Assembly (NCBI GenBank): GCA_963169245.1 | Contig: CAUJEC010000002.1 | Span: 1-36,332, forward strand | Length of the DNA: 36,332 nt | Source of the DNA: Actinomycetota bacterium | Lineage (GTDB): Bacteria; Actinomycetota; Acidimicrobiia; Acidimicrobiales; Microtrichaceae | Reading direction: 5' to 3' | Part shown: in pieces, positions 14,968 to 23,854 of the stretch | How positions within the stretch are numbered: position 1 is the stretch's first letter | Layout of the letters: each line of letters begins with the position of its first letter | The notes under the pieces: model-generated | What the model saw: the letters and a program-made list of their open reading frames with translations, nothing else | What the model was told of the DNA's origin: nothing | Databases searched by the model: none | Program-made: the position numbers and the translations under genes

Positions 14968-17900
14968 ATGGCAACACCAGGGGGCATCCGGGTGGGAACC
15001 GGAATATGGAGAATGGTCAGCGCCATGGCGCGCCAACGCCGCAGGCTGTGGCTGGCGAGCGCAGCGATCGCGCTCAGCGTCGGATACCTCGCGGGTGCTC
15101 TGACCCTGCTGAACAGAGTCTCCGATGGGCTAACTGATCTCTCCGCTGCGGGTATCGAACGGGCCGATCTGGTCATCGAGGGCGACGTCGCCTACGAGTC
15201 CGCTCTTGAGCAGACCCGCCGCCTGATCTCGACGAACATCGCCGTGTCACTGGTAGGACAACCCGATGTGGCGGCTGTGGTGCCACGCGTCGAGGACATA
15301 GCGGTGATCATCGACCCGAAGGGCAACTCGCTGGTCGCGCCTGGACTCACCGAACAACCCATCGGGGCTAACTGGCCGGGTGATCCGAAGATGTCACCCT
15401 ATGAGTTCGTGGGCAGGGGTCGGGCACCGAAAGCCGCCGACGAGGTCGTGATCGACCATCGATCAGCCGAACGGGCTGGCATCAAGGTGGGTGACTCGGT
15501 GTCGGTCGTCGCCCGAGGTGGACTTGAGTCCTACCGGGTGGTCGGGGTCGTGACGACCTCGCGGGGGGATCTGCCCGACGGGTCATCGCTGGCGCTGTTC
15601 ACTACGGACAAGGCGCGTCAGATCTTCGCCATGGAGAACACCGACACACGAGTGGCGATCCGGCTCGATCAGGGCGCGAACGTCGAGGAAGTGCGCAGCA
15701 GAATCGAATCGGGGCTTCCTCCGGGCACGGTGATCGTCACTGGTGAGGAGGCCGCTGTCCACCGTCAGGAGAGCGTCACGCGCAGCTTCACGCTCGTCCG
15801 CTCGCTCATCATGGGCTTCGCCGGGTTGGCCCTGGTGGTCGGTATGGTCACCGCTGCCAACTCGCTCACCCTGTTGTATTCCGAGCGCCGACTGACGTTC
15901 GCGACTTTCCGGCTGGTCGGCGCGAAGAGACCCCAGATCCTTGTCGCTGCGCTTGCCGAGGCGGCACTTCTCGCTGGTGTCGCCTCTGTCGCTGGAGCAC
16001 CTCTCGGGCTGCTTCTTGGAGCGTTCATCGAGTTGATCCTGGGGGCCATCGGGACGCCGATCCCCGTCAGCGGCTCGCCGATCTCGGTGCCGGCCATCGC
16101 CACCGCAGTGCTCGTCGGGGCGGCCGCAACGGTTCTCGCGGCGATCGTTCCAGCCTGGAAGGCATGTGGGGTACCGGCCATAGAGGCGATCACACCCACG
16201 CAGGCGTCCACCCCGCCGACGCTCACCCAGCGCCTCACCAAGATCATGACCGTCGCGCTATGTGGCGGGCTGGTCCTGTGGGCATTTCTGGTGATCGGGG
16301 ACCTCGCCCAGGGCAACCAGATTGAGATCGCAGTCGGGGCGGCACTCGCCATGGCCGCCCTTGGAATGGTGCCGACCGGCCTCGCATACGCGGTATCCGC
16401 GGGGATTCTGGTGTTCCCCGAGAGTTCCACTGCGCTCAAGCGAATCGGCGCGCGTGATGCAATACGCAACCGGAGCCGGACCGCAGCCACGACGGGCGCC
16501 CTGTTGTTGGCAACAGCGGTTGTGACCGGAATAGCGGTGTTCCTCACGTCCTTCTCGGCGTCGCTCGACGGTGACGTCTCACGGCTCATCAAAGCCGACC
16601 TCGTTGTGGATTCGGGGACCTTCACCGTCGGCGGACTTCCATCGGGGCTACTGGGTGACCTTGCCAAGATCGACGGGGTCGACGCTGTGTCGGGCTGGCA
16701 GGTGGGACGCGTCTACATCGGTCAGCTTCCGGCACGTCTGACGGGCATGGACGGCAACTCGCTCGATCGGGTCCTCTCGCCGGGGTGGGTTGGGCCTGCA
16801 CCGCAGGGTCTGACCGACTCGGGAATCCTGTTGTCCCAACCCATGGCCGAACAACTCAAGGCGAACGTTGGCGACACCCTGCCTGTGGTTTTCACAAGTC
16901 AGGCCACCGAGATGCTCAGAGTGGAGGGCATCTACTCCAACGGGGATGTCCTATTGGGTGCTGCGGTGGTGACCAGATCGCTGTTGAGTCGACAGGTGCC
17001 CAAGTCGATCGACATTGCGGCGCTCGTATCCGCAAGTGGTGACCTCGCAGCGGTACGCAGACGCGTCGAGGCCGTCGCCAAGGACTACGGGGTCAAATCC
17101 GTGCTGGCCCCCAGCGAGTTCGTCAACTCGCGATCGGAACTGTTGCGTGGCTTCGAGCGGGTCATCCAGTGGATGTTGCTCTTCACCCTCGTTCAGGCTC
17201 TAGTCGGTGTCATCAACACTCTCCTGCTCTCTGTCGGTGAACGTCGACGTGAGTTCGGGCTGCTTCGTGCTGCTGGAGCTTCCAGGCAGCAGATTCTGCG
17301 GGTGGTGTTGATCGAGGGCGGCTCCTTTGCCGTGGTCGGAACGATCCTGGGGATCGTCGTCGGTACCTTCGGGGCGTGGGTTGCGATGCTTGCAATTCGT
17401 AGCTTTGGAGTGACGGGGTTTGTCGTCCCCATTCCGATGCTGCTTTTCACGGCGATTGCTGCAGCGGGGCTGGGCATCATCTCTGCTGTCATCCCGGCCC
17501 GGTGGGCTGCGTCGGTCCCCCCGCTCGAAGCTGTTGTCGACTCCGGGGGTACTGCGAAGCGGCGAAGCCTGTCCCAGATGTGGGGCGACCTGGTGGGGTG
17601 GGTCGAGGGCGCTCAACTCCCGTGGCCACGCCCGACAGTTGCGACCGCGGGCGGACCGAGCGCCCACACCACAGCACGCTCAGGAGCGATGGCCGGCGGC
17701 AATCCTCGAGTTGCGGGCGCGACAACCGGTTCGGGTGCCGGGTCGGGGGTTGGGGCCGGTTCAACCACCGACGTCGCCACCGGTGCTGGGACCGGGCGGT
17801 CGAGCATCTACGACAGCAACGTCCCGCCGCCGTATCGTCCTTGGATGCGTGCAGATCGGGGGGCCACCGGAACCGCTACAGGGCAGCGCCCCGGAATGTC

Positions 17901-18417
17901 CGCTGCGGGACAGGCCGCTGCCCGCGAGGCTGGAGTCGCGCCAGCGGCAAGAGGGCCGGTGTTCTCGGCCGGTCCGCGTGCTGGTGGACGTTCGCCGAAG
18001 GATTTCGACGATGTGGTCATTCCGCCGTCGTTGGCGGCGCTTGTTGGTCGACTGGATCCGGCGAGCGTCGTCGATGCCGGACCGCTGCTGGTTCTGCTGG
18101 ACGAGCAACTCAAAGCCGGGGAGATGGTCGAACGTCTCGTTCAGGGCTGGGTCAAGGGTCTGCCGTGTGTGGTCGCGGACACCGGTGAACGGGTGGTCGT
18201 GTTGGTCAGTAAGTTCCCCGACCCTCTCATTCAGTCGCTGAATCGATCCAGCGCAGGTGTCTCGATCTTCGGGCCACCCAACCTCGCGACAGTCTCGATG
18301 GCCGTCATCGATGGCAACCGTCTCTTAGAGGTGATCGGTATCCGTGATCGTGAAGAGGCCCTGACCATGGCGAAGAAGGCCGACCCCAACAAGGCCGATC
18401 AGAAGGGCTACTTCTGA
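14968..18417 (+). CDS. Large FtsX-type ABC permease with C-terminal PH-like domain
   Basis: 1149 residues. A first membrane helix (27-47) and a MacB-like periplasmic region (50-265) precede a first FtsX domain (about 270-400); two more helices (428-484) lead to a second half with its own external domain and FtsX domain (about 730-855). This double layout is common in LolC/E-like lipoprotein or peptide transport permeases. Unusually, a Gly/Ala/Thr-rich linker (about 890-1008) joins it to a soluble domain (about 1011-1141: EQLKAGEMVERLVQGW, GERVVVLVSKFPDP, SIFGPPNLATVSM) that resembles YokE-type bacterial PH domains. No ATPase gene is adjacent. The start has no clear ribosome site and may be coupled to the site-2 protease gene. 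Confidence 0.78.
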   Translation: MATPGGIRVGTGIWRMVSAMARQRRRLWLASAAIALSVGYLAGALTLLNRVSDGLTDLSAAGIERADLVIEGDVAYESALEQTRRLISTNIAVSLVGQPDVAAVVPRVEDIAVIIDPKGNSLVAPGLTEQPIGANWPGDPKMSPYEFVGRGRAPKAADEVVIDHRSAERAGIKVGDSVSVVARGGLESYRVVGVVTTSRGDLPDGSSLALFTTDKARQIFAMENTDTRVAIRLDQGANVEEVRSRIESGLPPGTVIVTGEEAAVHRQESVTRSFTLVRSLIMGFAGLALVVGMVTAANSLTLLYSERRLTFATFRLVGAKRPQILVAALAEAALLAGVASVAGAPLGLLLGAFIELILGAIGTPIPVSGSPISVPAIATAVLVGAAATVLAAIVPAWKACGVPAIEAITPTQASTPPTLTQRLTKIMTVALCGGLVLWAFLVIGDLAQGNQIEIAVGAALAMAALGMVPTGLAYAVSAGILVFPESSTALKRIGARDAIRNRSRTAATTGALLLATAVVTGIAVFLTSFSASLDGDVSRLIKADLVVDSGTFTVGGLPSGLLGDLAKIDGVDAVSGWQVGRVYIGQLPARLTGMDGNSLDRVLSPGWVGPAPQGLTDSGILLSQPMAEQLKANVGDTLPVVFTSQATEMLRVEGIYSNGDVLLGAAVVTRSLLSRQVPKSIDIAALVSASGDLAAVRRRVEAVAKDYGVKSVLAPSEFVNSRSELLRGFERVIQWMLLFTLVQALVGVINTLLLSVGERRREFGLLRAAGASRQQILRVVLIEGGSFAVVGTILGIVVGTFGAWVAMLAIRSFGVTGFVVPIPMLLFTAIAAAGLGIISAVIPARWAASVPPLEAVVDSGGTAKRRSLSQMWGDLVGWVEGAQLPWPRPTVATAGGPSAHTTARSGAMAGGNPRVAGATTGSGAGSGVGAGSTTDVATGAGTGRSSIYDSNVPPPYRPWMRADRGATGTATGQRPGMSAAGQAAAREAGVAPAARGPVFSAGPRAGGRSPKDFDDVVIPPSLAALVGRLDPASVVDAGPLLVLLDEQLKAGEMVERLVQGWVKGLPCVVADTGERVVVLVSKFPDPLIQSLNRSSAGVSIFGPPNLATVSMAVIDGNRLLEVIGIRDREEALTMAKKADPNKADQKGYF

Positions 18418-18418
18418 T

Positions 18419-21400
18419 TCAGCTGTTCTGTTGAGCGACCTCGATGCGGACAGCAACGTCATGTCCGTCGATGTTGCCTCGGTGTGCTGATTCCTCAACA
18501 TCACCCGCAGAGCCGTCGTCACTGGCAGAGCCGTCGTCACTGGCAGAGCCGTCGTCACTCGCAGAGCCGACATCGACCGTCAGCGCCAGAACCTGTGAGG
18601 CAATCCACTCAAGATGCGGCCCAAGGGCGCGTGTGAGGTCGTCGTCACCCGTGATTGCCAGGTTGATCCTGTCCGTTACGACAAGCCCCTGGTTCTTTCG
18701 GGCCTGTTGGATCATGCGGACCAGGTCTCTGGCCATACCCTCTGCAACCAACTCATCGGTCAACTCGATGTCGAGTTCCACCACCGCGTCGCTGTGGTGC
18801 AGAGGTGCTGCGACACTGCCCTCACGGGGTTGTAGGGCGAGTGCGAACTCGCCCGGCTGGAGAATCTGCCCAGCGACCTCGACGGTGCCGTCGTCATTCT
18901 GGTTCCATTCGCCTGCCTTGGCCGCACGGATCACGTGCTGGACGTCCTTGCCGAGGCGTGGTCCAAGGAGCCTTGCGTCGGGCTTGAGTGAGAAACTCCC
19001 GATCAGTGCAGGGTCATCGGAGATCTCGATGTCCTTGACGTTGACCTCATCTGCGATCAGATACGAGTACTCGGCGATTCCCGAACCGTCGCGTGACGCG
19101 ATCGTGAGTCGGCTGAGCGGAAGCCTGGATCGCAGACGGTTGTCCTCTCGAAGGCTCAGTGCCACCGAACATACATCTCGGACCTGGTCCATCGTCGCGA
19201 CGAGAGCCGCATCGTGGCGTAGTGCACCAGAGTCGGGCCAGTCCTGAAGATGTACCGAATCAGCACCGTCTTCGCCGTTGCCATTGAGGCCCAGGTACAT
19301 CTCATCGGCGAGCATCGGCAGCAGCGGAGCAGCCAGACGAACGAGGGTGTTGAGCACGGTGAAGAGCGTGTCGTACGCGTCGTGCTTGTCCTGGACCGAG
19401 ATCTCGTCAGAGCCGCTGCCAGGTGCCCAGAATCGCTCGCGGGACCGGCGGATGTACCAGTTGTTGAGAGCGTCGATGAACCACTGAATGTCGTGGCATG
19501 CGCCAGCGATATCGTAGCCGTCGAGTCTGGTTGTCACGCTGTCGACCAGATCAGCGGTCTTGGCCAGGATGTAACGATCGAGCACGCCCTGGGCGTCCGC
19601 GCGGACCTTTGCACGGTATCCGTCCGCGTTCGCGTACAGAGTGAAGAACGAGTACGCGTTCCAGATCGGATTCACCACTGTCCGGATCACTTCGGTGAAA
19701 TCCGATCCGTCTGTCGCGATGCGCAGGTCTCCACCCCGCAGGATCGGCGACGCCATCAGATGCCAACGCAGCGGATCGGACCCGTGCGACTCGAATACGT
19801 CAGCAGGGTCTGGATAGTTACGCAGACGCTTGGACAGCTTGCGGCCCTCGTGGTCCAACACGACGCCGTGACAGATCACATTGGTGAACGCCGGGCGGTC
19901 AAAGAGCGCAACCGAGAGAACATGGAGGGTGTAGAACCAGCCGCGGGTCTGGGCGATGTACTCGACGATGAAATCGGCGGGGGAGTGCTCATCGAACCAC
20001 TCCTTGTTCTCGAACGGGTAGTGAACCTGCGCGTAGGGCATCGAGCCCGACTCGAACCAACAGTCGAATACCTCGGTCACGCGGCGCATCATCGACTTGC
20101 CGGTCGGATCATCGGGGTTGGATCGTACGAGTTGGTCGACGTCGGGACGGTGAAGGCTGGCGGGCCTGACTCCGAAGTCGGCCTCGATCTCATCGAGTGA
20201 CCCGTAGACGTCGATGCGCGGATAGGCGGGGTCGTCGCTGCGCCATACCGGGATCGGTGACCCCCAGAACCTGTTGCGAGAGATCGACCAGTCCCTGGCG
20301 CCCTCCAACCAACGGCCGAACTGCCCGTCGCGGACATGGGAGGGGATCCAGTTGATCTGCTCGTTCACCTCGACGAGGCGGTCGCGGAACTCGGTCACCT
20401 TCACATACCACGACGACACGGCCTTGTAGATGATGGGGGTGTCGGTGCGCCAACAGTGTGGATAGTTGTGATCGTAAGTATCGTGGCGGATGACGACCCC
20501 ATGTGATTTGAGGTCCTTGATGATTCCCGGGTTGGCGTCGAAAACGTTGACGCCCGCGTAGTCGCTGACCTCGCCAGTGAAACGTCCGGAGTCGTCGACC
20601 GGGCAGACCAACACGATGCCGTTGGCCTCACATACCCGCTGGTCGTCCTCACCGAAGCCGGGGGCGTTGTGTACGACTCCGGTTCCGTCGTCGTCTGTCA
20701 CGTAGTCATCGACGAGCACCCGGAACGAATCGGCGTGATTCGTGAAGTAACCGAACAGTGGCGCGTAGTGGAGTTCTGCGAGTTCGGAGCCGAGTACCTC
20801 GGCCACGATGCTGTGCCCCTCGCCCAGTTCGTTCTCGTACTTGGAGAGGGCGTTGGCGCCGAGGACCACGAGAGCGTCTCGGGCTGGCGAGTCGACCACG
20901 ACGTAGCGGATGTCGCCCCCGACAGCGAGCGCCAGGTTGGATGGCAGGGTCCACGGGGTGGTCGTCCATGCCCACAGTTCGACGGCACGGTCTCCCCGGA
21001 GCGGTTCGGGTACACGCTCTGGGTCCGTTGCGGCCGCGTCGAAGGTGAAAGCGACCGTGAGGGCGGGGTCCTGGCGGGGACGGGTGGCGTCATCTAGGCG
21101 GATCTCGAAGTTGGACAGCGGTGTCTCAGCTCCCCACGAATAGGGCATCACCCGGTATGCCTCATAGATCAGGCCCTTGTCCCAGAGTTGGGAGAACGCC
21201 CAGATGACCGACTCCATGTAGGACTGGTCCATGGTCTTGTAGTCGTTCTCGAAATCGACCCAACGTGCCTGACGGTGGACGAGTTCCTCCCATTCCCTGG
21301 TGAACTGAAGCACAGAGGTCTGGCATGCCTGATTGAACTTGTCTATGCCGTACTCGGTTATAGCCACTCGCCCCGAGACCCCGAGTTCCTTCTCGGTCTG

Positions 21401-21724
21401 CATCTCGGCCGGAAGTCCGTGACAGTCCCAGCCAAATCGGCGGTCCACGACGTTGCCGCGCATCGTCTGAAAGCGAGGGATGACGTCCTTGACGTAGCCG
21501 GTGAGGAGATGGCCGTAGTGAGGTAGACCGTTGGCGAACGGAGGACCGTCGTAGAACACATATTCCTCGGCGCCCTGATCACGTCGTCGGTCGATCGACC
21601 GCTCGAAGGTCTTCTGTGAATCCCAGCGCTCCAGAATCGCCCGTTCGATGGCCGGATAATCGGCCTTCGATGGGACATCGGGGTACGGCTTCTCAGTCGA
21701 ACTCATGGGGTCGGGGGCGTTCAT
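18419..21724 (-). CDS. ileS: Isoleucyl-tRNA synthetase, type 2
   Basis: 1101 residues. Class I signatures are present: PFANGLPHYGH (HIGH motif as HYGH, 69-72), the WDCHGLPAE segment, and EGRKLSKRLRNYPDP for the KMSKS loop. Length, GLPHYGHLLTGYVKD and the absence of a C-terminal zinc finger place it with the eukaryote-like type 2 enzymes, which are generally less sensitive to mupirocin. The enzyme charges tRNA-Ile with isoleucine and edits valine. Near the C-terminus is an acidic hexapeptide repeat (GSASDD) absent from the core family. The first of two ATGs has GGAG 10 nt upstream. Its stop lies one base from the FtsX-type gene stop on the other strand. Confidence 0.96.
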   Translation of the reverse strand: MNAPDPMSSTEKPYPDVPSKADYPAIERAILERWDSQKTFERSIDRRRDQGAEEYVFYDGPPFANGLPHYGHLLTGYVKDVIPRFQTMRGNVVDRRFGWDCHGLPAEMQTEKELGVSGRVAITEYGIDKFNQACQTSVLQFTREWEELVHRQARWVDFENDYKTMDQSYMESVIWAFSQLWDKGLIYEAYRVMPYSWGAETPLSNFEIRLDDATRPRQDPALTVAFTFDAAATDPERVPEPLRGDRAVELWAWTTTPWTLPSNLALAVGGDIRYVVVDSPARDALVVLGANALSKYENELGEGHSIVAEVLGSELAELHYAPLFGYFTNHADSFRVLVDDYVTDDDGTGVVHNAPGFGEDDQRVCEANGIVLVCPVDDSGRFTGEVSDYAGVNVFDANPGIIKDLKSHGVVIRHDTYDHNYPHCWRTDTPIIYKAVSSWYVKVTEFRDRLVEVNEQINWIPSHVRDGQFGRWLEGARDWSISRNRFWGSPIPVWRSDDPAYPRIDVYGSLDEIEADFGVRPASLHRPDVDQLVRSNPDDPTGKSMMRRVTEVFDCWFESGSMPYAQVHYPFENKEWFDEHSPADFIVEYIAQTRGWFYTLHVLSVALFDRPAFTNVICHGVVLDHEGRKLSKRLRNYPDPADVFESHGSDPLRWHLMASPILRGGDLRIATDGSDFTEVIRTVVNPIWNAYSFFTLYANADGYRAKVRADAQGVLDRYILAKTADLVDSVTTRLDGYDIAGACHDIQWFIDALNNWYIRRSRERFWAPGSGSDEISVQDKHDAYDTLFTVLNTLVRLAAPLLPMLADEMYLGLNGNGEDGADSVHLQDWPDSGALRHDAALVATMDQVRDVCSVALSLREDNRLRSRLPLSRLTIASRDGSGIAEYSYLIADEVNVKDIEISDDPALIGSFSLKPDARLLGPRLGKDVQHVIRAAKAGEWNQNDDGTVEVAGQILQPGEFALALQPREGSVAAPLHHSDAVVELDIELTDELVAEGMARDLVRMIQQARKNQGLVVTDRINLAITGDDDLTRALGPHLEWIASQVLALTVDVGSASDDGSASDDGSASDDGSAGDVEESAHRGNIDGHDVAVRIEVAQQNS
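18507..18570. repeat. 18-bp tandem repeat in ileS 3' end
   Basis: GCAGAGCCGTCGTCACTG is repeated three and a half times (18507-18524, 18525-18542, 18543-18560, then 10 bp). On the minus strand it encodes GSASDD repeats. Copies are almost identical at the DNA level, which points to recent expansion. Confidence 0.9.
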
Positions 21725-22027
21725 CTACGGGAGCTCCGTGTGCTGGCGGTCCCCGGAATTCTAGTCGGGCTGGCTGTTGGCCCCGAAGAGCCCAGATAGC
21801 ACGAATCTGCAGGTGTCGTGGGTGTGCTGACGGCGACGGGTTGGCCCGCTCAACCGGTCGGCACCGGTCGGCGTCGCTTTCGTTCGTGGCCGAGTCGTTG
21901 GCCGCCAAGCGCCCGTCGCTTTCGCTAGTTGGTTGTTGTAATCGCGACCCCTCCGCGATAGAAGCAACCAAGTAGCAAGGGATGGGCGAACTCGGGCGAG
22001 GATCTGACGTGACCCGGGCCCACGGTC
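21725..22027. other. 303-bp spacer upstream of ileS
   Basis: No gene is convincing here. On the minus strand TAGAAT (21763-21758) is a possible -10 box for ileS, giving a leader of about 25-30 nt; the -35 is weak. ATCGCG (21941-21946) and CGCGAT (21954-21959) form a 6-bp stem with a 7-nt loop about 70 bp after the metallophosphoesterase stop, possibly part of a terminator, without a T-run. The direct repeats ACCGGTCGGC (twice near 21854-21873) and GTCGCTTTCG (twice) add to the low-complexity look. No T-box motif was found. Confidence 0.5.
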
Positions 22028-23824
22028 CTACGGGGTGGTTGTTGTGACCCCTCGCGGGGTGCCGGTGTCCCCCGCAGGCACTGTGGTGGCGGGACCGGTC
22101 GATCCAGTGGCGTCGGGCTGCGACGGCTCCGGCTGCGACGACCCCGATCCGGTCGAGGCGGTTCCAGTGGAATCATCTTCGCTGGATCCCGACGCAGCTG
22201 TCGATGACGTGACGGCATCGAGAATGCCCGGATCACGCTGTTCGATCTCCTCTTTCGATGGCTCGCTGCCATCAGCCTCGGGAAGTTCATCGGAAACATC
22301 GAGATCGTCGAGGTCGATGATCCGCCGTCGCAGGGTGAACTCTCCACCGTCGCTGTTCAACTCGATCTGATCGATCGCCACAAGCTTCGAGTCAGCAAAC
22401 CGGAGGAGTTCGAAACGGTACGGCTGAGACCGGTCCACAAGCAGGTTTCCAAGCCCGGTCGCCCCGGAAGACCCGACAACAGCAAGGATTGTGCCCTTGA
22501 CGTCCTCCAGCTTCGTCAGATGCAGGTGACCCGCAGCAGCGGCAGGGACCTTGCCCATCACCGGAGTCAGCTGAAACGGGTTGTGAACCAGAACCAGGTC
22601 GGGTTTGGTTCGCCTGACCAGCCGTTCGGTGCTTGCGAACTGGTCCCTGTACTGCTGGCGGATCCGCTCCCTCGGGATGATCCGCAGAGCTGTATCGGTG
22701 GGATCTCCGATACCGAGGATAGTGACGTCACCCACATTGAAGGTCTGACCGTCGATGTAGTGCAGATAGGGAGAGGCCTTGAGCTTGCGTCGGACCTCAG
22801 CACTGTCGTGGTTTCCGGGAATGAGGTAGTAGGGGGCGCTGAATCCCTGGAGTTGGTCCACGAAACCCGACTCGGGAGCAAAGCCGAACGACGTGAAATC
22901 GCCGGTGTCCACAACAGCGTCCACTTTGAACCGTTTGGCAAGATCCTTCGCAAGGGAAATGCCGACTCCGTTGAGATGCATGTCGGAAACATGGAGGATG
23001 ACGACGTCGCCCTCTGACTTGGCAATCTCACGGGTCCTGGCCGAAGAGTAGAGATCAGCGATGCGGCTCGAGAGGACCTCTGTCCGAGAGCGGACGGTGC
23101 CATAGCGTGAATCGAGGCCGGTCACCTTTGCGACGAGCGTGTCAGAGGCAGCAATGGGCCCTCGAATCTCGGGGCTCGAGATGAGCCGGTCGGGGTCATA
23201 GGTAAGGGCCGCCGGAGCAGTGATCGCTGCAATCGTCAGGGGTGCGACGATGGCGCCAATCACCGTTCTGGCGGGGGAGCGTCGTCCAGGGAAGGCGAGC
23301 GCGGCCAGGACACCCACCCCTGCGCTGATGGCCGCGATGATCAGACCAACGCGCAGGAGTGCATTCGGCAGGTCGTCACGGATCTGATCTTCGAGGTCCT
23401 TCGTTCCGCCATCGGTTGTCGTGCCGATGGCGTCAACGACGTTCAGTTCGTCGAGTCGAATTCGAAATGAGACAGGTGCGTCATGGGTCTTGGCCGAGAG
23501 TGATCCCAGCGGAGCGACCACGAGTTCGGTGCGCCCCGACAGTGATGGTTTGAGCAGAACATTGAACTCGCCTGGGCCTGCGTGGGTATCGGCCCGGGCG
23601 ACCAGGGGAACCATAACCAGGGTGAATCCGATAACCCAGAGGACCAAAGCCGCCCGCGATGCGAGCACTCGCCCAAGCGAACGTTTCGTGCGACCGTCGC
23701 CTAGGTCCTTGTTGTCCTGGATCATTGAGTCCTGGATCGTGGGGCGATCTGTCAGTGGGTTCTGGGTCGCGGGGGTATCTACCTCGGAGTTCGGTTCGGT
23801 GGAGTTGTCTGTCGGCTCATCCAT
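22028..23824 (-). CDS. Membrane-anchored metallophosphoesterase
   Basis: 598 residues. One helix near residues 48-65 is followed by an external domain, two more helices (about 155-215), then a calcineurin-like phosphoesterase domain. The metal motifs are in order: VSDMHLN (about 280), DTGDFTS, PGNHD (about 340), LVHNPFQ and AGHLH (about 435). All expected Asp, His and Asn ligands are present, so a two-metal phosphoesterase is likely. The tail is rich in Ser, Thr, Pro and Asp and may lie outside the membrane or span the wall. It follows the ABC permease gene by 30 bp and may be in its operon. The substrate is unknown. Confidence 0.82.
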   Translation of the reverse strand: MDEPTDNSTEPNSEVDTPATQNPLTDRPTIQDSMIQDNKDLGDGRTKRSLGRVLASRAALVLWVIGFTLVMVPLVARADTHAGPGEFNVLLKPSLSGRTELVVAPLGSLSAKTHDAPVSFRIRLDELNVVDAIGTTTDGGTKDLEDQIRDDLPNALLRVGLIIAAISAGVGVLAALAFPGRRSPARTVIGAIVAPLTIAAITAPAALTYDPDRLISSPEIRGPIAASDTLVAKVTGLDSRYGTVRSRTEVLSSRIADLYSSARTREIAKSEGDVVILHVSDMHLNGVGISLAKDLAKRFKVDAVVDTGDFTSFGFAPESGFVDQLQGFSAPYYLIPGNHDSAEVRRKLKASPYLHYIDGQTFNVGDVTILGIGDPTDTALRIIPRERIRQQYRDQFASTERLVRRTKPDLVLVHNPFQLTPVMGKVPAAAAGHLHLTKLEDVKGTILAVVGSSGATGLGNLLVDRSQPYRFELLRFADSKLVAIDQIELNSDGGEFTLRRRIIDLDDLDVSDELPEADGSEPSKEEIEQRDPGILDAVTSSTAASGSSEDDSTGTASTGSGSSQPEPSQPDATGSTGPATTVPAGDTGTPRGVTTTTP

Positions 23825-23854
23825 GGGTCAGTGAGCCCTCTGTGCGTCGTTGGT

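Noticed and set aside
21725-22027. T-box riboswitch upstream of ileS
   Set aside because: Actinobacterial ileS genes often have one, so I looked on the minus strand, but there is no GGTGGNACC-type T-box bulge sequence, and the likely leader is only about 25-30 nt.
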